Assembly: GCA_025352235.1 (NCBI GenBank)
Contig: JANXTU010000170.1
Coordinates: 1 to 42,403, forward strand
Reading direction: 5' to 3'
Length of the DNA: 42,403 bases
Source: Fimbriiglobus sp.
GTDB lineage: Bacteria; Planctomycetota; Planctomycetia; Gemmatales; Gemmataceae
Part shown: positions 1 to 8,506 of the stretch, in pieces
Numbering within the stretch: the stretch's first letter is position 1
Layout of the letters: each line of letters opens with the position of its first letter
The notes under the pieces: model-generated
The model's database searches: none
The model's input: the letters and a program-made list of their open reading frames with translations, nothing else
Told to the model about the DNA's origin: nothing
Position numbers and translations under genes: made by a program

Positions 1-6
1 GCCCCC

Positions 7-12
7 TATACT
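7..12 (+). promoter_or_regulatory. possible -10 element upstream of the RNA helicase
   Basis: TATACT matches the sigma-70 type -10 hexamer closely. Any -35 box would lie outside the window, so it cannot be checked. If it is used, the helicase mRNA has a leader of about 105 nt containing the hairpin at 91-109. Confidence 0.3.
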
Positions 13-90
13 GCTAGTTCTCGATGACGCATCGGGGTTACTCCCGCACTTCTGCGGCACTTTCCCCGGCCTGCTATTCTCCTCAATCGT

Positions 91-115
91 TCCCGGATTT
101 CCTCCGGGAGGAAGG
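91..115 (+). promoter_or_regulatory. leader hairpin overlapping the helicase Shine-Dalgarno
   Basis: TCCCGG (91-96) pairs with CCGGGA (104-109) across a 7-nt loop. The strong ribosome binding site GGGAGG (106-111, extended to GGAAGG) starts inside the right arm, 12-17 nt before the TTG start at 124. Pairing would hide part of the site, so translation could depend on temperature or on helicase activity. The pairing is visible; the regulatory role is inference. Confidence 0.4.
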
Positions 116-123
116 TACGTTTC

Positions 124-1899
124 TTGACCGACTCGAACACGCCCCCGACTGCGCCGAAGGCGACCGAAGGTAAAACATTTGCGGATCTCGGCCTCGATAT
201 CAAACTCGTCGAAGCCCTCACGGCCAACGGTTACGCCGAACCGACCCCCATCCAGCGCGAGAGCATCCCGGTGCTGCTGGAAGGCAAAGATCTCATCGGC
301 CTCGCTTCCACGGGTACCGGCAAAACCGCGGCGTTCGCATTGCCGATCATCCACAAATTGAATCTGAACCCCAACCGCGAGCGCCCTTCGGCCCTCGTGC
401 TGGTGCCGACGCGCGAACTCGCCATCCAAGTGGCCAATGCCATCACCGAGTACGGCGCGCCCCTGAAAATCAAAGTCGTCGCCGTGTACGGCGGCTCCGG
501 CTTCGCGGAACAAACGCGGGCCATCCGGGCTAAGGCCGACATCGTCGTCGCCACGCCCGGTCGCGCGCTCGACCACATCCGCCGCGGCACCGTGAACTTC
601 GGCAACATCCAGACGGTCGTGCTCGACGAAGCCGACGAGATGCTCGACATGGGCTTCGCCGAAGACCTCGACGCGATCCTCACCGAGACGCCGAAGGAGC
701 GCCAGACGGCGCTGTTCTCGGCGACGATGCCGCCGCGCATCGCCCAGATGGCCGCGAAGCACCAGAACAAACCGGTGCGGATCGAAGTGCTGAAGGCCAA
801 GCTCGCCGCCGGGGAAGCCCCGAAGGTGCGCGAAGTCGTGTACGTCGTCCAGCGCGATTACAAAGCCGCTGCGCTGGCCCGCGTCCTCGATTTCGAAGCT
901 CCGACGGCGGCGCTCGTCTTCTGCCGGACGCGTGCCGATGCAGACGGCGTCGCCGACACCCTCAACGGTCGCGGCTACCGCCCCGAGTCGATCCACGGCG
1001 GCCTGACGCAAGATCAGCGCGACCGCGTGATGCGGAAGTTCCGCGAAGGGACGATCAAAGTCCTCGTCGCCACCGACGTGGCGGCGCGCGGCCTCGACAT
1101 CGACCACCTGTCGCACGTCATCAACTTCAACGTGCCCGAATCGGCGGAAACGTACGTCCACCGCATCGGCCGCACCGGCCGCGCCGGCCGCGAAGGCGTG
1201 GCGATCACGCTCGCCGAACCGCGCGAACGCTTCTTGCTGCAATCGATCGAACGCCTCACGGGTCGCCGTTTCAACACCCCGGCCGTGCCGACGAAAACCG
1301 ACCTCGTCACCCGGCGGCTCGAACGGACCCGCGACGAGATCCGCGAAGCCCTGACAACCGGCGGGATCGAAAAGGCCCAGGCCTTGATCGAACCGCTGCT
1401 GAAAGATTTCAAACCGAACGAAGTCGCCCTCGCCACGGCGGCGCTCCTCGTGAAGCTGACGCACCCGACCGACGACGGCCCAGACATCCCGTCGCCGAAC
1501 ATGCCGCAAAACCGCCCGGCCCCCAGCGGCTACAACAACAGTGGTCCGGCGCGTCCGCCCTTCGGCCGCAACCGGCCGATGGACAGCCGGCCCGGCCCCG
1601 GTCGCCCGCGCCCGGGTGGTTACAGCGGCGGCCCGACCAACCAAGCGGCGAGCATGACGAAGGTCTTCATCGGCGCCGGCCGCGAGACCGGCGTGGGCCG
1701 CCGCGACCTGATGACCACCCTGGAAAACGAACTCGGTCTGTCGTCGAAGGACATCGGCAACATCGACGTGGCCGACCGGTTCTCGTTGGTCGAAGTCCCC
1801 GGCGAACTCGCCGAACACGTCATCACCTCGCTACAGGGCGTCCGCTTCCGCGGCCGCTCCGTGGTGGTCCGCTTGGACAAAGCCGGCAACGCCGTCTGA
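124..1899 (+). CDS. DEAD-box ATP-dependent RNA helicase with DbpA-type RNA-binding tail
   Basis: ATP-dependent RNA remodelling enzyme, 591 aa, cytoplasmic. All core motifs are visible in order: Q motif (PTPIQ), ASTGTGKT (I), PTRELA (Ia), TPGR (Ib), DEAD (II), SAT (III), VFCRT (IV), TDVAARGLD (V) and HRIGRTGR (VI). A Pro/Gly/Arg/Asn-rich linker at about residues 455-515 joins the helicase core to a C-terminal domain of about 75 residues resembling the DbpA RNA-binding domain, which in DbpA/CsdA-type helicases directs the enzyme to structured RNA such as rRNA. The layout fits the CsdA/DeaD group of ribosome-assembly and cold-shock helicases, but the paralogue cannot be fixed from sequence alone. 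The start is TTG at 124, chosen because a strong GGGAGG site lies just upstream. It is followed by a bidirectional terminator. Confidence 0.95.
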   Translation: MTDSNTPPTAPKATEGKTFADLGLDIKLVEALTANGYAEPTPIQRESIPVLLEGKDLIGLASTGTGKTAAFALPIIHKLNLNPNRERPSALVLVPTRELAIQVANAITEYGAPLKIKVVAVYGGSGFAEQTRAIRAKADIVVATPGRALDHIRRGTVNFGNIQTVVLDEADEMLDMGFAEDLDAILTETPKERQTALFSATMPPRIAQMAAKHQNKPVRIEVLKAKLAAGEAPKVREVVYVVQRDYKAAALARVLDFEAPTAALVFCRTRADADGVADTLNGRGYRPESIHGGLTQDQRDRVMRKFREGTIKVLVATDVAARGLDIDHLSHVINFNVPESAETYVHRIGRTGRAGREGVAITLAEPRERFLLQSIERLTGRRFNTPAVPTKTDLVTRRLERTRDEIREALTTGGIEKAQALIEPLLKDFKPNEVALATAALLVKLTHPTDDGPDIPSPNMPQNRPAPSGYNNSGPARPPFGRNRPMDSRPGPGRPRPGGYSGGPTNQAASMTKVFIGAGRETGVGRRDLMTTLENELGLSSKDIGNIDVADRFSLVEVPGELAEHVITSLQGVRFRGRSVVVRLDKAGNAV

Positions 1900-1920
1900 G
1901 CCAATTCCGACAGAACACAA

Positions 1921-1955
1921 AACGCACCGGCTTGGGAGCCGGTGCGTTTTTGTTT
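1921..1955. terminator. bidirectional intrinsic terminator
   Basis: A 12-bp perfect stem (AACGCACCGGCT / AGCCGGTGCGTT) closes a 4-nt TGGG loop. It is followed by TTTGTTT on the + strand, and on the - strand by a T-rich run (TTTTGTGTT). It lies between the converging helicase and VOC genes, so it can end both transcripts. Confidence 0.9.
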
Positions 1956-1996
1956 GCATCCGCACGGTGGCAGGAGCCGGAGAGGAAAAAGCGATG

Positions 1997-2371
1997 TCAC
2001 CCACTGACGATCGCGTGGATATTCCCGTCCGGATCCTTGAACCACGCGGCTTCCATATCCCCGCCGCTGTGCACATCGCCCTTCCGTTTCATGCCCGGCA
2101 AGTCGTAGTGTTCGAAAACTACTCCTTTGGCTTTCAACGCTTTCGCGATTTTCCCGACGTTTTCGACCATCCATGTCACGGCGGTGGCTGTGTTCGTCCC
2201 GGCGAATTCCGAAACGTAAACGAAGAGCTTGCTCCCCCCGGTCTCGTAGGAGAGAACCTCCTCTCGATCCGACTCGTTCGGATCGAGACCGAGCGTGTCT
2301 TCGTAGAAGCTGCGAGCGACTTTTAAGTCTCGGACGGCCACGGTCGCCACCGCTTCGAATTTGCCGAACAT
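1997..2371 (-). CDS. VOC-fold (glyoxalase/bleomycin-resistance-like) protein
   Basis: 124-aa small cytoplasmic protein of the vicinal-oxygen-chelate superfamily. The typical landmarks are the opening strand followed by VRDLKVARSFYEDTLGL and the closing AAWFKDPDGNIHAI strand. The usual first metal ligand (a His in the opening strand) appears to be replaced by Val or Ala, so it may not bind metal in the standard way. The substrate is unknown. An IS element abuts the start: the T at 2371 is both the last base of the CAT (start codon complement) and the first base of the TA target duplication. Joining the flanks as they were before insertion gives ATG GGG TCT ATG TTC on the - strand, so the native start may have been three codons further upstream. 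The gene has probably lost its native promoter and now depends on the IS end or on read-through from the transposase. Confidence 0.8.
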   Translation of the reverse strand: MFGKFEAVATVAVRDLKVARSFYEDTLGLDPNESDREEVLSYETGGSKLFVYVSEFAGTNTATAVTWMVENVGKIAKALKAKGVVFEHYDLPGMKRKGDVHSGGDMEAAWFKDPDGNIHAIVSG

Positions 2372-2372
2372 A

Positions 2373-2388
2373 GGCCGTGTTGAGTGAA
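2373..2388. repeat. left terminal inverted repeat of the IS
   Basis: GGCCGTGTTGAGTGAA, matching the right end at 3212-3227 in inverted orientation with two mismatches. Confidence 0.8.
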
Positions 2389-2407
2389 GTCCAGCCACCA
2401 ATCGTTC

Positions 2408-3157
2408 TTATTTCAGCCAGAGCGTGATTGCGGCGAACAACACCATCCCCAAGAAGTTCCGCGATGTCTTCTCGTACCGCGTTGCCACCCGCCGGAACTG
2501 CTTCAGCCGGTTGATGCACCGCTCGACCTTGTTCCGCTCCTTGTACACCACCTCGTCGTACTCTCGCGGCGCCTTCCGGTTCGATCGCGGCGGGATCACC
2601 ACCTCGGCCCCGCGGGCCTCGACCCCCTTCGCGAACGCATCGCTGTCGTACCCTTTGTCCCCCAACACCGCTTCGGGCTCGTGATCCCCGAGCAACGTTT
2701 CGGCGTGCGTGATGTCCGCGTCCTGGCCCGGACTCAGGTGGATTTCCAGCGGCAAACCCAGCGATTCCACACTCAGATGGAGCTTCGTCCCGAACCCGCC
2801 CCGGCTCCGGCCCAAGTCTTGATCGTCGTCCCCGCCGTTCATCCCGGCGGCGTGGTGGTGCGCCCGGATCACCGTCGAATCGATCATCAACCATTCGAGA
2901 TCGGGTTCGCGCACGGCCTCGAACACCCGCTGCCAAACCCCCTTCTGGCACCACTCGTTGAAACGGTGATACACCGTGTCCCACTTGCCAAACCGCTCCG
3001 GCAAATCCCGCCACGGCACCCCGGTTTTGGCGATATACCAGATGGCATTGATGAACCCGCGATTGTCCTTGGCCACCCCGCCGTGGCCCCCGCGACGACC
3101 CGGAAGCAAACCTTCGATCCGATCCCATTGGCCCTGCGGTATCTCGTGGCGACGCAT
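2408..3157 (-). CDS. IS5-family DDE transposase
   Basis: 249-aa transposase that moves the surrounding IS. The N-terminus has the insertion-element helix-turn-helix region (MRRHEIPQGQWDRIEGLLPG, then the WRDLPERFGKW motif typical of IS5 transposases). The catalytic triad is visible as D93 (MIDST), D167 (LGDKGYDSDAF) and E212 in the E..R.IN.LK..RR..TRY.K signature. Many relatives in the IS427 group split this protein over two frames with programmed frameshifting; here it is one continuous frame. ATG at 3157 is chosen because it begins the conserved N-terminus; an upstream in-frame start at 3220 would add residues encoded by the terminal repeat region. The frame appears intact. Confidence 0.93.
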   Translation of the reverse strand: MRRHEIPQGQWDRIEGLLPGRRGGHGGVAKDNRGFINAIWYIAKTGVPWRDLPERFGKWDTVYHRFNEWCQKGVWQRVFEAVREPDLEWLMIDSTVIRAHHHAAGMNGGDDDQDLGRSRGGFGTKLHLSVESLGLPLEIHLSPGQDADITHAETLLGDHEPEAVLGDKGYDSDAFAKGVEARGAEVVIPPRSNRKAPREYDEVVYKERNKVERCINRLKQFRRVATRYEKTSRNFLGMVLFAAITLWLK

Positions 3158-3211
3158 CCTGCTCCCCCGGTTTGCCCAGTATCCGGCCGGGGCTTTACCA
3201 GAGTTCGCAAG

Positions 3212-3227
3212 TTCAATCAACGCGGCC
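3212..3227. repeat. right terminal inverted repeat of the IS
   Basis: The reverse complement reads GGCCGCGTTGATTGAA, which pairs with the left end at 2373-2388. The TA at 3228-3229 completes the apparent target duplication. Confidence 0.8.
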
Positions 3228-3301
3228 TAGACCCCATGAAAGAGATGATCTTAGATTCGTTTCCGTTTTGTGTAGACTGTAACCGACACTCTGGAGTTTA
3301 C

Positions 3302-3847
3302 ATGGCAAATATCGAAACGGGCGACATCTTGCACTGGTCAAGCGGCCCCGGCCACATCGGCATGGCCTTCGACGGCAGGAGCATCATACACGCCCAGATG
3401 AAGGGCAACTTTCATATCGACGCCGACCAGATGGAAAAGGACGGGGTAATAACTTACCTGTCCAACTCCTCCAAGTTGAGCATCTTCCGCCCGCCGTGGG
3501 ACAAGCTCGGGGCCGGGGCCGCCGCCAAGAAGGCCGAGCTGCGGCGGGTGGCCGAACTCCTCAGCAGGCGGGCCGAGTACGGTGCGTGGCGGGCGGTTCG
3601 CCTGTTATTGGGAGACTCAAAATATGGACCCAATACAGCGAGTCGGCTCGCAAAGTACCGGCAGCGGATGAACGGCGGCGTGCAGCCGATCATCGCGACC
3701 GTCTCTTGCTCGGAGGCCGTGATCGTCACCTACCAACTGGCCTTCCCGCTGGGCGAGCTCCCGTTCTTCATCCGCCTCGACGGCGCCCACGCCATGCCCA
3801 GCACCCTCGCCACGTGGCTGGGGCTCAACGGGTGGTCCGAGGTCTGA
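3302..3847 (+). CDS. permuted papain-like (YiiX/NlpC-P60-type) amidase or protease
   Basis: 181-aa protein with the signature of circularly permuted papain-fold enzymes. GDILHWSSGPGHIGM lies near the N-terminus with the candidate catalytic His, and SCSEAVIVTYQ near the C-terminus holds the candidate nucleophilic Cys. In YiiX/LRAT-type relatives the order is likewise His then Cys, the reverse of standard NlpC/P60. Such enzymes act on amide or ester bonds in peptidoglycan, lipids or proteins; the substrate here is unknown. There is no signal peptide, so it is predicted cytoplasmic. The start at 3302 is supported by CTGGAG at 3291-3296. Before the IS arrived, this gene and the VOC gene were divergent, with starts about 75 bp apart. 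Its codon use (for example AGG, ATA) looks less biased than that of neighbours, a weak hint of transfer. Confidence 0.7.
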   Translation: MANIETGDILHWSSGPGHIGMAFDGRSIIHAQMKGNFHIDADQMEKDGVITYLSNSSKLSIFRPPWDKLGAGAAAKKAELRRVAELLSRRAEYGAWRAVRLLLGDSKYGPNTASRLAKYRQRMNGGVQPIIATVSCSEAVIVTYQLAFPLGELPFFIRLDGAHAMPSTLATWLGLNGWSEV

Positions 3848-3900
3848 GAGGATCGATCGCGACGTAAGTCCATGCGGTGCATGGTCTGTTCAGAATTTGG

Positions 3901-3964
3901 AAATGGTTCCAGCTTTTTGCAATGGTTCCACGGATGGGTGTGTGGTATCGCGCTGGAACCATTT
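3901..3964. repeat. 13-bp inverted repeat with a third partial copy
   Basis: AAATGGTTCCAGC (3901-3913) is perfectly inverted at 3952-3964. AATGGTTCCA recurs in direct orientation at 3921-3930. The cluster lies between converging genes (ending at 3847 and 4001). It has no T-tract, so it does not look like an ordinary terminator. Confidence 0.6.
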
Positions 3965-4000
3965 TCCCCGGACAACTGCGTCCGTTTGACGCGCGGCCCC

Positions 4001-6817
4001 TCACTCCCATTCCGCCCGCACCCGGAGGGTTTCGTTCGCGCTGAACTCGAGTGGGATTTCCCCCGCGCGGGGTTCGAGCGTCATCCCGGGGTTCCCTTCG
4101 TTGTCGAAGACCGTCGCATCCGCCGGATCGCGGGCGAATTGGATCGCGGCGGCCCCGGCGAACCCGGCCGTCTCGGTCAACCGCATCGCCACGGCCCGGT
4201 TTTTCCCCTCGCTCGGCGGCACCGGCCGTAGCGAGGTCATCAGCAAGCTCGGCAGATCGACGTGCCCCAACCAGCCCGAGGCGCCCCCCGGTGGCGGGCC
4301 TTTCTCCGTCCGTACTACCGGCGTCGGCGCGACCCACCCGGCGGCGGTTTGCATCGGCAATTCGCGGTCGAGCGCCAGCAGCAAATCGAAACTGCGACTC
4401 GTTTCGCCTTCGGGGATCAGGACCACGTCGGCCATCCGCTTGCTCTGCTTTTGGATGAACGGCAATCCGCCGGTGAAGACGAAACTCCGTTCGCCGCCGA
4501 TGCGCAGTTCGAGGTAGTCCGGCGAGCAGGGCCGTGTGTAGGTCGATGGGAAGTTCTGGCCGTTGACGCCCCGGTAGACCGCCGCGCGTTCGTCCCGCCA
4601 GGCGAAGCGCGCCCCGTAGTACGAGTGCCACGGGTAACCCGTCGGCGCGTGCACCGGGTCGATTTCGATCCGCAGTTCCAGCGCCGGCCGGCCGACCCAG
4701 GCCCGCAAGCGTTGGCGGAACGTGGCCAACACGACATCGTGTTCGTCGAGGATGTCCCCTTCGCAGGTCACTTCGCCCAGGGCCGTACCGGCGTGCGTCA
4801 CGGAGATGTGCCGCGCCCGCGTCTTGCTGCCGGGGTTGAAGACCAGCTGCATCCCGAGGCGGTTGATGCACGTGCGCCCATCGCGCACGGCCCGTAAGGC
4901 GCCCGTCTGCGGGTCGAAGTCGGCTTCGAGGAACTCGTTCCGCACGGCCGTGCCCTCGGCCAGTTTGATGCGCGCCTTCGGCGCCGGGGTTCCGGCGGGG
5001 GCCTTACGGGGCACCCACGCGAAGCCGAGGCTCGGCACTTCGACGACGAGCTTCGCCGTGGTGCCGCTGAACTCCGCGGCCTTCACGGGATCGATGACGG
5101 GGATCGGCCCCGGGAAATTGTCGAGTTCCAACACGACGCGCCGGGTGAAGTTGCACGGGTTGAGCACGAGCAGACCGGGTTGCCCATCTGCGGAGCGGGC
5201 CAGGATGCGCTCCGCGAGCCGCGCGGCGATGGCGTCTTCGATTTCCCGCGTCGGCTCCGGATGATTCGCGACATCCGCACCGCGCGTTTCGATCTCGTCT
5301 TCGAGTGCGTCCAACCGCGCCACCAGTTCCAGATCGTGTTCGCTCGGCGCGCTCAACATGCGGTGCAAACCGGCCAGGGCGAAGGCCGAGTCGAGCCGGC
5401 GGCGCAGGCGGTGGTGGACGGCGAACCCGCTCACCGGATCGGGGCGGTGGAGGTTCGTAACGCGGTCGTCGAGGTAGTCGGCGAAGTAATCGTCGGCGCC
5501 GGTGCTGCCGAGGTAGTCGCCGTACTTTTGATTGCTCAGCAGTTTTGCGAGGCCGGTCCACTGGCCGACGACATCGCCGAGTTCGGCGAGGCCCAAGAGT
5601 TGGGCGTAGCCGGGGGCCGGGGCGTCGCCGGTGTGTTTGAAGGCGAGCGTCGGCGTCGAATCTTGCGTGAACGCTTGATGCAGGTGGTAGACGAGGTTGA
5701 AGAACGTCAGCGGATCGGACGCGCTGTGCGGCTCGCGGCCGAACGACTCCATCGACTTGCCATCGGGCGAGGGCCAGTTCACGACGACCGCGTTGCGCGT
5801 CGGCGTGAGCGCGCCGTCGAACGACACGACGACGGCGTTGGCGTACCCCGCCGATTGCAACCAGCCGGGGAGGTGCGGATGCAACGCCGAGCGCCGGCGC
5901 GCATAGACGGTCGTTTCGACATCGAACAGTTTCCGGACGGTCGCCCGAGCGTGCCGGAAGTTCCAGAATTGGCTCTCGACGGGCAGCAGCGCGTCTTCGC
6001 GTTCGGCGTAGGCCCCGCAGGCGATATCCACGGCGCCGGGCAGATCGGGCAGGAACTTGGCCTTCAGTTCGGCGAATCGCTCCGGATGGTTCGCCGCGAG
6101 TTCTTCGAGCAGTTGCCCGGACACGAGCAGCGTCAGCGGCAATCCGGCCGCCAGCGATGCGGGCCACGCCGCGCCGAGCGATTCTCGGCTCGGCATCGCG
6201 ATGTCGATCAACCGGAGTTCGTTCGTGTTCAACACCTGCCGGGCGGCGCTCAGTTTCTCCCCGGCGGCTTTCAAATGCTCTAAGACGGCCGTGCGGTGGT
6301 CAGGCTGCTTCGCGGCTTCGACGGCGGCTTGCACATTGGCCCAAAAACCGGGGCCGTCGAGCAAGTGTTCGTGATCCATCGCGTCGAACAGCGATTCGAT
6401 CAGCAGGTAGCCGAAGCCGAGCGATTGGAACAACAGCGCCGTCTCGGCGGGGACGGCGAGCAATTCTTCCGGCGTCCCGAGTCCCCGGCACGCCTCGAGG
6501 CAGGCCGCCGCGGTTTCGACGGGGTCGATGGTCGCGCGGAAACTGGCGGCATTCGCTTCCTTCAAGCGGTCGGCCCAATCGTCCGGTTGGTACAAGTGCG
6601 GCCCGCCCGGCACCGTATAGAGGTAGCCTTCCTTCGGTTGATCGTGGTCGTACGTGCTCGACGCTTGCGGCGGTCGGTCCAACCCCGCGAGCGCCGCCGG
6701 GTGCCAGAGCGCAATGTAGCCGTTCAGCCACGAGGTCGCCTCTTCGGCGTTCAAGCTCACCGGGTACGACGTCGGCGGCCGGTACGGGGAAAGCAAGTGG
6801 GCTTCGCGTGGTGTCAT
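4001..6817 (-). CDS. glycoside hydrolase family 38-like protein
   Basis: 938-aa protein with no obvious signal peptide. The C-terminal half (from about residue 640: NEFLEADFDPQTGALRAVRDGR, then a long beta-rich region with WVGRPALELRIEID and HSYYGARFAW) resembles the beta-sandwich C-terminal part of GH38 alpha-mannosidases. The N-terminal 500 residues would correspond to the barrel and helical-bundle region, but I cannot see the classical GH38 metal-site and nucleophile motifs with confidence. It may therefore be a divergent glycosidase or a non-catalytic relative. The position of the start (ATG at 6817) is consistent with a divergent promoter region shared with ahcY, although no strong Shine-Dalgarno is visible. 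It stands alone on the - strand and converges with the papain-like gene. Confidence 0.65.
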   Translation of the reverse strand: MTPREAHLLSPYRPPTSYPVSLNAEEATSWLNGYIALWHPAALAGLDRPPQASSTYDHDQPKEGYLYTVPGGPHLYQPDDWADRLKEANAASFRATIDPVETAAACLEACRGLGTPEELLAVPAETALLFQSLGFGYLLIESLFDAMDHEHLLDGPGFWANVQAAVEAAKQPDHRTAVLEHLKAAGEKLSAARQVLNTNELRLIDIAMPSRESLGAAWPASLAAGLPLTLLVSGQLLEELAANHPERFAELKAKFLPDLPGAVDIACGAYAEREDALLPVESQFWNFRHARATVRKLFDVETTVYARRRSALHPHLPGWLQSAGYANAVVVSFDGALTPTRNAVVVNWPSPDGKSMESFGREPHSASDPLTFFNLVYHLHQAFTQDSTPTLAFKHTGDAPAPGYAQLLGLAELGDVVGQWTGLAKLLSNQKYGDYLGSTGADDYFADYLDDRVTNLHRPDPVSGFAVHHRLRRRLDSAFALAGLHRMLSAPSEHDLELVARLDALEDEIETRGADVANHPEPTREIEDAIAARLAERILARSADGQPGLLVLNPCNFTRRVVLELDNFPGPIPVIDPVKAAEFSGTTAKLVVEVPSLGFAWVPRKAPAGTPAPKARIKLAEGTAVRNEFLEADFDPQTGALRAVRDGRTCINRLGMQLVFNPGSKTRARHISVTHAGTALGEVTCEGDILDEHDVVLATFRQRLRAWVGRPALELRIEIDPVHAPTGYPWHSYYGARFAWRDERAAVYRGVNGQNFPSTYTRPCSPDYLELRIGGERSFVFTGGLPFIQKQSKRMADVVLIPEGETSRSFDLLLALDRELPMQTAAGWVAPTPVVRTEKGPPPGGASGWLGHVDLPSLLMTSLRPVPPSEGKNRAVAMRLTETAGFAGAAAIQFARDPADATVFDNEGNPGMTLEPRAGEIPLEFSANETLRVRAEWE

Positions 6818-6959
6818 TGGTGCAAACGGGAGTGGAGGCCGGGCGGCGCGGACGGATGGCTACTATACGCGGAAGCGGCGGGTCAGTCGTTTCGATCCCG
6901 CGCCCGCTCCGAGTTTCTACGCGATCAGCGGTCGCGATGACTCGACGATCCACACCGCG

Positions 6960-6969
6960 ACTATAAATA
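6960..6969 (+). promoter_or_regulatory. candidate -10 region for ahcY
   Basis: ACTATAAATA contains TATAAA at 6962-6967 in an otherwise GC-rich intergenic region, 94 bp before the ahcY start. The identical 10-mer occurs before the M50 peptidase gene at 39457. A poor -35 (CTCGAC at 6941) is spaced 15 bp away. The assignment is tentative. Confidence 0.3.
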
Positions 6970-6970
6970 G

Positions 6971-8410
<1,440 letters not shown>

Positions 8411-8430
8411 GTGCGAATCGCTCGGACGAG

Positions 8431-8464
8431 AAGCCGCCGGCGAATGCCGGCGGCTTTTTTGTTT
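8431..8464 (+). terminator. intrinsic terminator of ahcY
   Basis: An 11-bp perfect stem AAGCCGCCGGC / GCCGGCGGCTT has a GAAT loop and is followed by TTTTGTTT. It lies 20 bp after the ahcY stop, between ahcY and the converging RND operon. Confidence 0.92.
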
Positions 8465-8506
8465 CGGTCGAGCGATGGCCGGACATCGGCGAGTACGGTT
8501 CGCCCA

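Larger units (their letters stand above)
2373..3227 (-). mobile_element. intact 855-bp IS5-family insertion sequence
   Basis: The element carries one transposase gene and has imperfect terminal inverted repeats. The left end is GGCCGTGTTGAGTGAA (2373-2388); the right end read on the - strand is GGCCGCGTTGATTGAA (3227-3212), with 14 of 16 bases matching. A TA dinucleotide flanks both ends (2371-2372 and 3228-3229), consistent with a short target duplication. Size and ends suggest a complete, possibly active, copy. It separates the divergent VOC gene from the papain-like gene. Confidence 0.85.

Noticed and set aside
1620-3128. A 502-aa - strand frame across the VOC gene and IS
   Set aside because: It mixes shadows of the helicase, the VOC gene and the transposase and crosses the terminator.
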